The translations under genes and the position numbers were made by a program. From Theocolax elegans (lineage: Eukaryota; Arthropoda; Insecta; Hymenoptera; Cerocephalidae), in NCBI GenBank assembly GCA_026168455.1, contig CM047426.1, forward strand, positions 42,178,307-42,242,306: DNA of 64,000 nt, given 5' to 3'. Positions within the stretch are counted from its first letter, which is position 1. Each line of letters starts with the position of its first letter. Below, one piece after another: positions 21,970 through 34,379 of this stretch. Below the pieces are notes generated by a model. The model was not told where the DNA came from, ran no database searches, and saw only the letters and a list, made by a program, of their open reading frames with translations.

Positions 21970-24029
21970 GGTTGCCAGTTGGCGATTTTTTTTATTTGTT
22001 GCTCTTGCTTAATAAACATCAATATACGTAGAGAGAAAAGGAAAAAAATCGCCAACTGTTCCTGTCCTCTGCTTCTTGACGCATCTCTGCAGCTTGACTG
22101 CCTCGAGATTCGAGGATTACGACCGCTTCTCCGGGGACTCCCTCAACCTCGGGATCAGCGGCTGTCCCCTCTAGCCGCTTCCCCGTGCGTTTTTTGCACA
22201 ATCAGGACACGTCCTAATTGTATAGCCCAGTTTGCCACATATATTGCAAGCTACAGGCTTGGGGACAACCTCTTTACGCTTTCCTTATCACCGGCATTCA
22301 ACTTCTCGTCGTTTCTTGACGTATGGCCATCGATGACTGTCGATCAGGACTCTTGCGATTACCCTTCCTCTGTCCCCATTTGAACCGAGGAGGTGATCTG
22401 TGGGTCTTCTTGCTTTGAGAGACATCACCTTGCCTCTCACCCCAGCTGTATGGCAACTCGTCTTAACGGATACTAGCGTCTCCTCGAGAATTTTCGTGAA
22501 CCGTTCCAAAAGATCTGTTGAGCCGGTTCACTCGTTTCCTTGGCTACGCTTGCTACCTTTGGTTTAGCGTTCGGCCGCTTCTTATTCCGCGACTTATATG
22601 CTAACTCAGGTAGCATCAGTCTTCTTCTGCGGGAGGCGGCCGATATAACTTTTCTCGTTCGAGTGTTTGCTCGGCGGTCCAACGCCAATTGCAAAAAACT
22701 CTCGATCGACCGAGCTTCAACTCTCTTAAATAACGTTGGAGTTGAGGTAGCATATTGCGGTACAGGTGATCTAACTGGCTCCGCTCATCCGGAATCGGCT
22801 TGAGCTTACGCATTATCGCAATCGAGCAGGTAATATAATCCCTTACCGGCTCATCTTCGCCTTGCGTGCGAGCGTAGACTCCTCGATGAGCCGTTGTTGA
22901 TAACTCTGGCCCATTCCGTACCACATCTTGGCGTATCTCACCAAAATCTTGCCATGAGTGCCATCTATCCTTCACGTTCCGATACCACGTAGCTGCGTTA
23001 TCGGTGAGAAGTTCCGACAAGGACGGTAACACCTCGTCCTCGCTGAGGTTGGCGAGTATCCTACAATCTTCTACTCGCGCAAGAAATGCTTCAATACTCT
23101 GGCTTTTGTCTCCAGAGAATCGAACTCCCCACTTACGAACAATTGCGCCGACATCGCGCACTGTTCCCGGCCGATCTAGTTGTAGACTGGCCGGTTACGT
23201 TCGAGTCCATCCGACTAGGGTAGGGAGAGCTAGAATATGGAGGCTGACCTTGTCTCCATATCTCGCCCCTCCCCAAAGCTCCTCTAGCAGGTGCTTGAGG
23301 CGCTTGATAACCATCGCACTCTGCCTGCACTTGTCGTGGTCTTTCGTCCGTATCGTCCAGCGTGTGACACGTATACGTGTCCTGGAACCGGACATGTTGG
23401 TTCGGCTCTCTATTTCTGTTGGTGTTCGTTCTCTGCGTACTATCGCGGGCGTAGAAGTCCATTTTCAGAGCACTCACTTGATCCTCCAAATCTTTTATCC
23501 GTGCTGTCATGACGGCCTGTTGTTTCAACTGCAACGTCAACATCGCAGCGAATGTCTCCGGTATCTCAAACTGTGCTCCGCCTGTAGACACTAGCGTGAT
23601 CCACTCCTCTTTGTTAGCTTCTTGGCTGGAGACCTCGGATTGTTGATCCTCTGCATGCTGATCCACCTCAGCCTCTGCATCTGTCTCTTGCCTCTCTATG
23701 TCTGGAACGTCCAGCGCAAGAGTCTGTTGTAAAACTTCTACAACATTTGGATCAGAATCCGGATCAGGTAATGCCGGATTCTGGGCGAACATAGCCTCAA
23801 ACCAATCCGACCTCCGCCTATTTCGCCTTTCGCGATCTGCCAACAGATTTGTTTCTTCAGCGAAATCCTGAGCCGTATAATTTCCCATTAACCACCGTTG
23901 GAGACGCTCGGCTCTTTTATAATTTGGGCCGTCAACCCGCATCTCCAACGACTCGAGGTGAGCCTTGATCTGTTCACCGAATTGAGTATCAATCCAGTTG
24001 TCAATCTGGTTAGTCATCGATTTTGCCAT
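21970..24029 (-). pseudogene. gypsy gag, frameshifted
   Basis: ATG at 24029 opens the N-terminal part (LESLEMRVDGPNYKRAERLQ), an acidic and coiled-coil middle, then a frame change near 23160. The capsid-like retrotransposon gag region follows (FSGDKSQSIEAFLARVED, NAATWYRNVKDRW, LDHLYRNMLPQLQRYL) to about 22616, then more frame changes. A zinc knuckle at about 22200-22250 reads CNICGKLGYTIRTC, i.e. C-x2-C-x4-Y-x4-C with tyrosine where the knuckle normally has histidine. Gag packages RNA and builds the particle; this copy is broken. Confidence 0.8.
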
Positions 24030-25205
24030 ATTATCTTAAAATTATCGCCGATTTCTTAACAAAAAAAAAATAAAGAAAAATCGCTTCCGCAGGTACTTGT
24101 GCAAGGTTTGGTTATTCAACACTGGGTGGCGTTAAACTACTAAATTATTGGGCCACTGTGTTGAAGATTGTGATCTTTTCCCTTTTTAAACAAACACCTT
24201 ACGCTCACCAATGTGAAACTTGCTTGTAAAAAAAAAGTTTTATAATTTTGACAACAATTTAACAAAATAAATTAAATTTCACCTTCAATTTAAATTTGTT
24301 ATACGCGTTTCAGTCTAATTTATTTTAAATATTGTACCCGATTTACAACAAAACCAAAAAAAAAAATTTTGTACAACAAATAAATTAAACGAAATAATAA
24401 ACAAATAAAAAAAATTTTTAATCCGATAAAATGAGGAAGAAAACGGATTATCCTCGGCTCTCGGTCACCAGCGCACGCAAATATACTTAAAATTAAATAA
24501 ATTCGTCAACAAATTAATAAATAATTAATAAATGATCAACAAATAAATTAATAAATAAATATATTCCTACCTAACTATATAGAATATCTGACGCAGTGAC
24601 CTCTTACAATCGCGTATTACATAAAAAAAATTAAATACAATTTTTATTATGACGCGAGAGCCGATACGCGTAGTCAAAATTATAACAAAGCAAATTTCAA
24701 AAATCACCCCTTGCACAGGTATTAACAATTTTTACTTAAGTCGCAAAAATTATTTCGCTAATTTTCCGACTAACCTATACGGAATCAGGGACACGTGTTA
24801 TTAAATCGCGGACCTCAAACCATTCTATCTCATATAAATAAATAAATCTGAAAATATTATAATTTACGTGTGTCAACAATTATCAAAAAGAAATTCTATT
24901 ACTGTCGACTTCAGATTTCTTCCAGATCAAAACAAAAAAAAAACGAAGAAAATCCGATAAAGTTATCTAAATTACTGTCAAACACAATAACTTATTAATT
25001 AAAATTAATTGCAATTCAATTAATTCAATTGTCGACAATAATTAATACATTAATCAAGGTAACTAACGTATTAATCATTAAACACACGTAAATCAACCGA
25101 GCATATGTTCAAACAATTCAACTCCGGTCCGTTCCTATTCCCTTGTTGCGCGCCGTGTACGCGCAATCAATTATCCTAACGTCTAGGGACTTTTTCCTTC
25201 ACATA
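24030..25205 (-). other. gypsy 5' leader
   Basis: About 1.2 kb of AT-rich sequence between the primer-binding site and gag. No coding sequence is seen. The gag-proximal 586 bp are duplicated at 21385-21969; the LTR-proximal 600 bp are single copy. Confidence 0.7.
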
Positions 25206-25216
25206 GTTGGGCGCCA
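25206..25216 (-). promoter_or_regulatory. primer-binding site, tRNA-Lys type
   Basis: On the minus strand TGGCGCCCAAC directly follows the 5' LTR. It is complementary to the 3' end of insect tRNA-Lys (CTT), which ends GTTGGGCGCCA, and it diverges after 11 bases. Confidence 0.75.
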
Positions 25217-26255
25217 TGTAACGGTGTGCTTGCCCGGGGAAAACTTATTGTGTCGCCCGTCTTACGTACCTGTAGTTCGTGGCGAACGAGATAGTATGAT
25301 CTCGCCGTCTAGATATCAAGTACTCGATGACTCAATGCAGTTCGTAGCTATATCTACGTTGTTTACAAAATCTTTCCCGCGCAGCGGCTGTGGTTACTTG
25401 CCGTTAAAGTTGTATGGAAATCGATTTCCGATTTCCAACAACAACAGATAAAACGATGCTATTCTTTCCTAAAATGGACCACGGAAAGAAAATAAATTGT
25501 GAGTCCGCGAGAATTCGTATCTTGAAATACGACTCGAAGGAAGACGGAGGAACGAATATATATACGACGGTTAGAAAAATATAAATCAACACGAGTAGAA
25601 ATAGATTAATGATTAACAGATTTATTTAAATAAAAACAAATGATTAAATCCAATATCATTTATTATTATGTTCGAGGTCTATGCGCACGAAGGTTGAGTC
25701 GAAAACATCGACTCAACACGAGAGGGGAAAGGGGTACGCGAACTAACTATCTTAAAATTATTCGCACGATCGCGTTAAATAAAACATATAATAATTATCC
25801 GCGCGAAAGTGGTACCACTTACTTTTATTTATTGTCTTCGGACCTCGAATATCAAAAAGGTAGACAAATTCCTCCCTCTCGCTGTCTCTTTATCGTCCAA
25901 ATGTAAAATGTCGGTGGGAGAATACCTCGACCACCGATCACTTTATTTTATGTCCGTGTGCAAAACCACTACACTATAACACACCGTAAAAAGAATAACT
26001 CACGGTATGACTAACCGATAAAGATAACTCGGATCAGGTCTTCGGTATATAAAAAGTATATTTCAACGGAGTTATCTCGTCACACGTGTAATCGTGATCT
26101 ATCGTGTCGTGCGCGCGCGACTCTCTCCCGAATTCTGACTATCATTACGCGGGTATCAGCCGTTCGCGCCGTTGGCTATGCCTATATCTATATATAGCGC
26201 TCGTGTTTACCTACCTAATTCGTATAATGGTGAGTGAATATCACTTACCATTACA
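25217..26255 (-). repeat. gypsy 5' LTR
   Basis: 1039 bp, near identical to 14242-15292; it lacks 12 bp around 25395. Its last 129 bp (26127-26255) are repeated downstream at 27845-27973 as part of a larger tandem duplication. Confidence 0.92.
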
Positions 26256-26430
26256 ATACATATAAATATCACCGAACGATAAATTCATTTTATATCAAAT
26301 TTAAATAAATATAAGATTTAATATTTTTAACTTTTCACTCATTGTTTCTTTTTTTTTAAATAAGGCATTTTTTCGAAGAACAAGTATATATCTATATATA
26401 TATATATATATATATATATGACATATATAT

Positions 26431-27378
26431 GGGCTATTTCACGTCAAGTGGTACGATGAAAATTTTAAATCGCTCCAAAATTTGAAAACAGGTTAGAAAT
26501 ATCTTCCAGAAGATAGAAAAAAATTTTTAGGTGTTAAAAATAATTTGCCTAAGAGTTATTACACCATGAAAAATGGAATTTTTTCAATTTTTTAGAAAAA
26601 TTTCTATTTTCAAAGCCATTTATCTCAAAATCTATTAATTTTTTTGAAAAAACATTAGAAATAACTTTTGTTCAAAATAATCTTTAGAACTTATCTACCT
26701 GGGTTACAATTCTTAATTTTAAAATCTTGAAGAGATAGAACGACCGTAAATATTGAATATCAAAAAAAGGCGACCACGCCACAATCGATTTTGATCTAAC
26801 ACCGCTCAAAAGATCACATTTTTTGAGAGCTTTCGAATGGCGGTGGTTAGATTATTGGCCAAGGCTGCTGGTGTAAGTTATCCGCCATAAACCTCATAAA
26901 ATCACTAATTTTCATGTATTTTAGGGCATAACTTGCACCAGCAGTCTTGGCCAATAATCTAACCACCGCCATTCGAAAGCTCTCAAAAAATGTGATCTTT
27001 TGAGCGGTGTTAGATCAAAATCGATTGTGGCGTGGTCGCCTTTTCTTGATATTCAATATTTCCGGGCGTTTTATCTCTTCGAGATTTTAAAATTAAGAAT
27101 TGTAACCCAAGTAGATAAGTTCTAAAGATTATTTTGAACAAATGTTGTTTATAATGTATTTTCAAAAAAATCAATAGATTTTGAGACAAATGGCTTTGAA
27201 AATAATAATTTCTCTAAAAAATTGAAAAATTTCCATTTTTCATGGTGGAATAACTCTTAGGCAAATTATTTTAACACCATCAAATTTTTTTTCTATCTTC
27301 TGGAAGATATTTCCAGTCTTTTCACAAAATTTGGAGTGATTTAAAATTTTCATCGTACCACTTGATGTGAAATAGCCC
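26431..27378. mobile_element. foldback element, copy 1
   Basis: Arms of roughly 470 bp begin 'gggctatttcacgtcaag' and end with the near reverse complement. The centre at about 26880-26930 is unpaired. It is flanked by (TA)n on the left and (TG)n on the right. No coding capacity. Fragments of the same family lie at 28147-29085, 32250-32766 and 42557-42738. Confidence 0.85.
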
Positions 27379-27420
<42 letters not shown>

Positions 27421-27625
27421 TGTGTATAGGTATATACAATATCAATAAATTTTACTACTATCTTCCTTCAATTTCAAGTAAATAAAAAAAAAATCACGTA
27501 GCTAGCAACTGCCATAGTAACAGAAAAATCTAAACAAACCTTAATGTTACTTGTTTTGTCAAACAAATCAGAGGTTATTAAAAAATTGATACCGCATTTT
27601 TGAGCTTTGCGAATTTTATGTTATT

Positions 27626-27708
27626 ATGGACAAGGCAGTACCGAAGTTGAAAAGAGGCTTTCACCATTTAGGGTTTAATTACAAAGTTAAAAATAAAGAA
27701 AAAACGAG
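27626..27708 (+). pseudogene. duplicated exon 1 of the FLYWCH-like gene
   Basis: 83 bp identical to 29333-29415: ATG, 27 codons (MDKAVPKLKRGFHHLGFNYK and onward) and a donor gtaagt. Its exon 2 is cut 17 bases in, at 27844, by the duplication junction, so this copy cannot give the normal product unless it splices onward to the second copy. Confidence 0.65.
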
Positions 27709-28146
27709 GTAAGTAAAAATGTTCAATTTTTTATTTCTGCGATCTTCTTATTTATGCAGATAATAAGATAAAATAATTGTTTCATTCTTTTATTAATTTA
27801 ATTCTAATTATGTTATCCATTGTAAAAAGATATGGATGCATAAACCCGAATTCTGACTATCATTACGCGGGTATCAGCCGTTCGCGCCGTTGGCTATGCC
27901 TATATCTATATATAGCGCTCGTGTTTACCTACCTAATTCGTATAATGGTGAGTGAATATCACTTACCATTACAATACATATAAATATCACCGAACGATAA
28001 ATTCATTTTATATCAAATTTAAATAAATATAAGATTTAATATTTTTAACTTTTCACTCATTGTTTCTTTTTTTTTAAATAAGGCATTTTTTCGAAGAACA
28101 AGTATATCTATATATATATATATATATATATATATGACATATATAT

Positions 28147-29085
28147 GGGCTATTTCACGTCAAGTGGTACGATGAAATTTTAAATCGCTCCAAAATTTGA
28201 AAACAGGTTAGAAATATCTTCCAGAAGATAGAAAAAATTTTTAGGTGTTAAAATAATTGCCTAAGAGTTATTACACCATGAAAAATGGAATTTTTTCAAT
28301 TTTTTTAGAAAAATTTCTATTTTCAAAGCCATTTATCTCAAATCTATAATTTTTTTGAAAAAACATTAGAAATAACTTTTGTTCAAATAATCTTTAGAAC
28401 TTATCTACCTGGGTTACAATTCTTAATTTTAAAATCTTGAAGAGATAGAACGACCGTAAATATTGAATATCAAAAAAAGGCGACCACGCCACAATCGATT
28501 TTGATCTAACACCGCCTCAAAGATCACATTTTTTGAGAGCTTTCGAATGGCGGTGGTTAGATTATTGGCCAAGGCTGCTGGTGTAAGTTATCCGCCATAA
28601 ACCTCATAAAATCACTAATTTTCATGTATTTTAGGGCATAACTTGCACCAGCAGTCTTGGCCAATAATCTAACCACCGCCATTCGAAAGCTCTCAAAAAT
28701 GTGATCTTTTGAGCGGTGTTAGATCAAATCGATTGTGGCGTGGTCGCCTTTTCTTGATATTCAATATTTCCGGGCGTTTTATCTCTTCGAGATTTTAAAA
28801 TTAAGAATTGTAACCCAAGTAGATAAGTTCTAAAGATTATTTTGAACAAATGTTGTTTATAATGTATTTTTCAAAAAAATCAATAGATTTTGAGACAAAT
28901 GGCTTTGAAAATAATAATTTCTCTAAAAATTGAAAAATTTCCATTTTTCATGGTGGAATAACTCTTAGGCAAATTATTTTTAACACCTCAATTTTTTTTC
29001 TATCTTCTGGAAGATATTTCCAGTCTTTTCACAAAATTTGGAGTGATTTAAAATTTTCATCGTACCACTTGATGTGAAATAGCCC
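28147..29085. mobile_element. foldback element, copy 2 (within the duplication)
   Basis: The same element as 26431-27378, with scattered one-base deletions in A or T runs and a longer right-hand (TG)n tract. Confidence 0.85.
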
Positions 29086-29136
<51 letters not shown>

Positions 29137-29332
29137 GGTATATACAATATCAATAAATTTTACTACTATCTTCCTTCAATTTCAAGTAAATAAAAAAAAA
29201 TCACGTAGCTAGCAACTGCCATAGTAACAGAAAAATCTAAACAAACCTTAATGTTACTTGTTTTGTCAAACAAATCAGAGGTTATTAAAAAATTGATACC
29301 GCATTTTTGAGCTTTGCGAATTTTATGTTATT

Positions 29333-31535
29333 ATGGACAAGGCAGTACCGAAGTTGAAAAGAGGCTTTCACCATTTAGGGTTTAATTACAAAGTTAAAAA
29401 TAAAGAAAAAACGAGGTAAGTAAAAATGTTCAATTTTTTATTTCTGCGATCTTCTTATTTTATGCAGATAATAAGATAAAATAATTGCTTTTCATTCTTT
29501 TATTAATTTAATTCTAATTATGTTATCCATTGTAAAAAGATATGGATGCATAAAACCCAAATATACTGCGGTATTACGCCTAGACGTCAGCGACGACGCG
29601 GGGACTGCGAGACTAACACAGCCGCATACCTGCTTTCAAAGCACTCACCAATCTTTGGGGAAGAGACTGTTGCGAGAGGAACTTAAAAAAAACGCAGCGA
29701 ATCCTGGTGCAGGAAGTGCATCTGTGATATACAATGCTACGTCAGATCAGTAAGCTAACTATTTCTCAATGCTTTTTACATTAGTAGATTTCTATTAATT
29801 TATTTTTAGTAACAATAAAGCGAGCAAACGTTTATTTATATTTTTGAAACATTTAAAATAGTACAAATTATATAAGTCTGAATTATTATTTTAAGTTATC
29901 TTTTTTTATTGTAATATTTTTATAAATGTTATGCAAAGTTTATTTTTATACAAATTTATTTCGAATGCGATTAACTTTTTTGCATCTTTTACTGTTTTTT
30001 CTTTTTATTTTCCATTTTTCGTCTCATTTGCACACTTTTCTTATCAGCGCTTTTCAAATGTGTATAGTAGTAAAATAAATTCTAAACTTGTATCGGCACT
30101 CAGCTGCTGTCAAACATAGAACAAAAAAAGTCTTTATTCTTTTTTTTATTTTTAATACTAAACACATAACTTTCAGTAAAAAACTATTTAAATTTTTTTA
30201 TTTTACGACGAATCATTGTTAATAATTTCAATTTTTAACAACTGTTCGACATATCTATCTTGTGTTTAAATAATACGGACAAGTATTTTATCGCTTGAGG
30301 GAGTGCTAGCAATATGAGGCTAGTCAAGCAATTAACATTGTCGCGTTTAAGAAGGTTATTTCTATAGTTGAACCTAAATTTTATAAGGAGATGTAAAACG
30401 ATAAAATTAGAATTTTTATATAATTTTTATAATTAACAATGATATATAAAATAATAGTCATCTTTTTAAAAAGTATTTCTCTTCCAGTTACTTTAAAGAT
30501 TAAGTGTAATTTTTTTAAATTTTTTATCACTAAATGATTTAAGATTTTCGTGTAGTCGCAAGGATCAATTTTGCACCTAAACATTACAAACAAAATGTGA
30601 TTACTAATTTGTAATTAATTTTAAATTAATTATTAAAAGAAATCGTTCTGTCAGCTTCTTTTATATCATTCAAGCGTCACATTTAAATTTTTTAAAAATT
30701 TTTAGTTTTGTAATTGTTAAAAATTTTTGGATTTTTAAAGGTAGATCCCTGTAATTTGGCTACACATCTCCTTATTAAGGGGAGGCCAAAGCAAAATTCA
30801 CATGTAAATTCAAATGTAAAAACGTAATAGCAGAGCGGCGTAGTACTCGGTGTAATGAATCTTTTCCCCTCAAGATTGTGTCGATTAAGCAATTTGTTTT
30901 TTCTCAAAATGAGAAATACGAGGGTCTGTTTACGCGATGCAATATAACCTCAAAATGACTGTCGTTGAGATTTCATTAAATAACGATATATTATTGCAAT
31001 TTTTCTCAAAATAAATAGCAGAGTGGCGTAGCTAACAAGATTACCTTTCGTTTTGTCAAAAGCAGATATCAATTGGTACCTTAATGTTTTCTTAAAATGA
31101 GAAATACGAATAAAGTCGGGTAGCGAAAAGGGGAGCGGGACTTTGGCCTTCCCTTCATATATTACAATTATGGGTCATAACCTACCATTCATAAACTATC
31201 ATTTGACTTTCTATCTACAATGTATTCATGAAATTCATTTATCTGGAATTTTAACTTGCAATATATTAGTTGCTACAAAATTTATAATGTTCTAATTTCT
31301 GTTCAAAGAGATACTTATCTGTCACAGGGTACTTAAATAACAAATCTTCAACGTTTCCACAAATTGAAATTTATTTACTTGTTTAAGGCATCCTGAAGCT
31401 AGCTCTACAACAGCATTTACATCAGTCAAATCGACCATTATTAGGGCCAAAAGAACCGCAAAAAATGAGGGTTTAAATAATGATTATAATTCATTGGAGC
31501 AATTACAAGAGAAAAATAAAAATCCAGCATTATAA
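29333..31535 (+). CDS. FLYWCH-like zinc-finger gene, three exons
   Basis: Exons 29333-29415, 29540-29749 and 31388-31535 join in phase with GT-AG introns, giving about 146 residues. Exon 1 ends in a perfect gtaagt donor. The product starts KRGFHHLGFNYKVKNK, continues YGCIKPKYTAVLRLD and then PHTC, a spacing that resembles a FLYWCH finger (F-x-Y ... W/Y-x-C ... H-x-C). A basic tail follows (STIIRAKRTAKNEG). The usual tryptophan is a tyrosine here. The acceptor of exon 2 (gtaaaaag) is weak. FLYWCH domains bind DNA and often occur in transposon-derived genes. The gene could be part of a longer transcription unit with the RING-like exons downstream. The model is inferred from sequence only. Confidence 0.45.
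29750..31387. other. intron 2 of the FLYWCH-like gene, with local repeats
   Basis: AT-rich. Two short blocks recur: 'gcagag(c/t)ggcgtag' at about 30831 and 31018, and 'tcaaaatgagaaatacga' at about 30904 and 31092. No coding sequence is seen. Confidence 0.45.
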
Positions 31536-31647
31536 ATGTTTAAAAAATAATTTTTTATAATTTTATAATAATATTTGTATTTTTAGCAGCTTACAGGGGA
31601 TTAGATGGATACTGAAAGAAGTGAAGATACTTTTCTACCACTCCAAG

Positions 31648-32206
31648 GTAAGTGCATAAATTTTTTTGCAATGATCATGCTACTAGATTCCTCGTTATAA
31701 GGCAACAAATATACATTTCTATTAATATTTCGGGCACTTTTCCCGGATATTTTGACCATAAGTGATCCTAATGATTTAGACCCACTCTGGAAATTTTTAG
31801 GCAGTTTCTGACTATAAAAAGACATCTTTTAGACAGTATTAGGTTACCAGAGTCCGGAGCAGAATTGCTGATTTTCACTATTTAAGGTTTAAGTGGCTTA
31901 CAAGAGTGTGACAGCATATATTTATGTCTTTAAAAGTATTTTTAATGAAAAGTTCGGAAAATTTTACAAAAAAAGTCATACTTATGTTTTTAGTGAAAAA
32001 TGCATCCCCTGGGAGCTAAAAATTCATGAAAATGGGAATATAATGCAAAAAAGTGCTAAAATGTCAACTTTGACTCTCTGTAACTTAAAATAATGGCCCA
32101 GAAAAAATCTGAAAAAATTCAGGAGAACTACTGGATACCTCTAAAACATATTTCCATAGTTATAGCAATATTTATTTTTTTCATCTTCGATATCACAGAG
32201 AACCGC

Positions 32207-32247
<41 letters not shown>

Positions 32248-32249
32248 TA
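31648..32249. other. repeat-derived non-coding stretch
   Basis: It ends at 32215 with 'gagaaccgcccatatatata', whose reverse complement (tatatatgggcggttctc) resembles the termini of the nearby foldback elements. That suggests another member with only one end present. ORFs at 31601 and 31893 show no recognisable features. Confidence 0.4.
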
Positions 32250-32766
32250 CACCTTTGGTGTAAGTTATGTCCTAAAATACGTGAAAATTAGTGATTTTAT
32301 GAGGTTTATGAGGCATAACTTACAACAGCGGTCTTGGCCAATAATCTAACCCAACCCATTCGAAAACTCGCGAAAAATGTGAACTTTTGAGAGGTGTTAG
32401 ATTAAAATCAATTATGGTGTGGTAGCCTTTTTTTGATATTCAATATGTCCGGGTGTTCTATCTCTTCGAGATTTTAAAATCAAGAAATGTAACCAGGGTA
32501 GATAAGTTCTAAAGATTAATTTAAACAAAAGTTGTTTGTAATGTTTTTTCAAAAAAATCAACAGATTTTGAGATAAATGGCTTTAAAAATAGAAAATTTT
32601 CTAAAAAATTGAAAAATTTCCACTTTTCATGGTCGAATAACTCTTAAGCAAATTATATTTAACACTTAAATTTTTTTTTTGTATGTTCTGGAAGATGTTT
32701 CCAGCCTGTTCTCAAATTTTGGAGTGATTTAAAATTTTCATCGTACCACTTGACGTGAAATAGCCC
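32250..32766. repeat. single arm of the foldback family
   Basis: Matches the right arm of 26431-27378 with moderate divergence ('cttggccaataatctaac', 'catcgtaccacttgacgtga'), ending at 'aaatagccc'. The left arm is missing and the copy is flanked by TA-rich repeats. Confidence 0.75.
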
Positions 32767-33435
32767 ATATGTATGTATATATATGTATGTATGTATGTGG
32801 GTGTGAGTGCATGCGGCGGAATATTTATATAATATATATATATATATATTTTAAAATTGTTTTTTCAAGAATACATAATATATGTATTTTTTCCGTGCGC
32901 AAAAAAAAAGTTGTGAACATAACTTGAAAGAATGTGTATTTGTTTACTCATTCTTGATAAAACTCATAAAATTTTTAAACGTATACTCAATAATAATAAC
33001 GGATCTAAAATTCAATGTAATGCTTTCAATACAGATGCAAAATTGTTTGAAGATTAAATAAATATTAATCAAGTATTACATACACTTTTCCAAATATCCA
33101 TATGATATATACAATGGGTTAAAAATTAAATATATTAATTATTGCATTTTTAAGATAATTCTATTATAAACAGTATAGGCAAAAGAAAATTCAAATTTTA
33201 ACAATGGCAATATAAAATACGAATTACATTTCAAAAGTTTTTCGAAAATTATTATTTTAGTAGTATTTAATTTAAATATTATTTAAATCAAATTTAAAAA
33301 TTGTATGGATATATAAGTAAGTAGATTACGTATATTTATATAAAACAATATTTTAAATAAACAAGTATGTATTTATTAGAAACAAAAGGTTATTTAAGGA
33401 ATGCCTTCGTTTATAATAATTAAAATAAATATATG
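32767..33435. other. non-coding AT-rich stretch
   Basis: Contains TATG and TA microsatellites at 32768-32850. Nothing else is recognised. Confidence 0.5.
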
Positions 33436-34124
33436 GGCTCTGTTACTAAAGGGAAAAATAAATTGGATATAATTATGGATTAAATCGCAAATTTTGAAAG
33501 AGGGTGCAAATTACGAATCACGAGAGAAATGGAAGAAACAGGTTTTTATTTATATAGCGCTAAAATTTTATAAATAATTCTTTAAAACTAATACAAAAAT
33601 TAATTTAATTAAGAAGAAAGTTTTATTACTCTAAAAGTACAAAATGTTAATGACATAGAACTTTTAGGAGGTGAAGTTCTATTTATAACCGTTTAAAATA
33701 ATCCAAAATTTTAATAAGTTGTTAACTAAAATACTACAATTTAGTAAGTATATGTACTTTACTATTTTTGGTAAGTTAATTTTTCATTTACATTTATAAT
33801 TATTAAAATATAAATTTAAGCTTTATAAGAATTCATATAGTTTAAAATTTACAGTTAACATTTAATATGTCTATTATTTTTATTATTTTTATTCTGATTT
33901 CATTACACTAAATTTTGGTAAACTTTTATTTATACATTATAATAACTATAGCAATACCTCCAAGGTGTTGTGTGAATCTGTTTAATTTTTAAGGTGTCCA
34001 TGGTAGTGAAAAAATAATACAATTTAAAACATTATTTTAAATAAATTAATTACGAAAAACCTTTTTCGAAATTGAAAATAGGGGGTTGGCGCGCGAAGCG
34101 CGCAGGGGGGCGAAGCCCCCCTAG
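33436..34124 (+). mobile_element. Helitron-like non-autonomous element, copy 1
   Basis: It begins near TCTGTTACTAAAGGG and ends in two GC hairpins, 'gcgcgcgaagcgcgc' and 'ggggggcgaagccccccta', finishing CTAG followed by T. A hairpin just before CTRR-T, a 5' TC and no terminal inverted repeats are Helitron features. The GC hairpins stand out in this AT-rich setting. A near-identical copy is at 35241-35922, and the flank after it (34190-34355) is shared too. No coding sequence. The 5' boundary is uncertain. Confidence 0.55.
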
Positions 34125-34345
34125 TATATATATATATATATATATAATAGTGTAATTATAATTTTAAATTTCGGGGTTTATGACGCTCATGACAGAGAAG
34201 GAAGATACGCACTTTAGTACGATAAAAAGAGACAGAAAAGATTATGGAGCCCCGGCTCCATAAACCTGCCATATTAACAATGAGTGGGAAAGGGATAGGG
34301 TTATTGGAATTTAACATACGAGGCTCCATAACCCCCTATATCCAA

Positions 34346-34377
<32 letters not shown>

Positions 34378-34379
<2 letters not shown>

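Larger units (their letters stand above)
14242..26255 (-). mobile_element. Ty3/gypsy LTR retrotransposon, chimeric interior
   Basis: Two near-identical LTRs (14242-15292 and 25217-26255) flank a minus-strand gag-pol and a third ORF. In element order: 5' LTR, primer site, leader, gag, a second leader plus gag N-terminus fused to a protease remnant, RT copy A, RT copy B, RNase H, integrase, ORF3, polypurine tract, 3' LTR. The LTRs differ at few sites, including a 12-bp indel, suggesting a young insertion. Frameshifts and stops make this copy unlikely to work as it stands. I see no clear 4-6 bp target duplication, which fits either recombination between copies or an assembly join. Confidence 0.9.
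26127..29558. repeat. tandem duplication of about 1.7 kb (26127-27844, 27845-29558)
   Basis: Two head-to-tail copies of the same block: the end of the gypsy LTR, an AT stretch, a foldback element between TA and GT microsatellites, and a short coding exon. The junction at 27845 joins 'gatgcataaa' to 'cccgaattctgac', with ccc shared at both breakpoints. Most differences are single-base losses in homopolymers in the second copy, plus microsatellite length. Confidence 0.93.

Noticed and set aside
30381..30907. Minus-strand ORFs of about 70 codons
   Set aside because: AT-rich, no motif, in what looks like an intron.
34080..34124. Bacterial-type terminator or contamination from the GC hairpins
   Set aside because: Repeated twice within eukaryotic repeat sequence and ending CTAG-T, which fits a Helitron end better.
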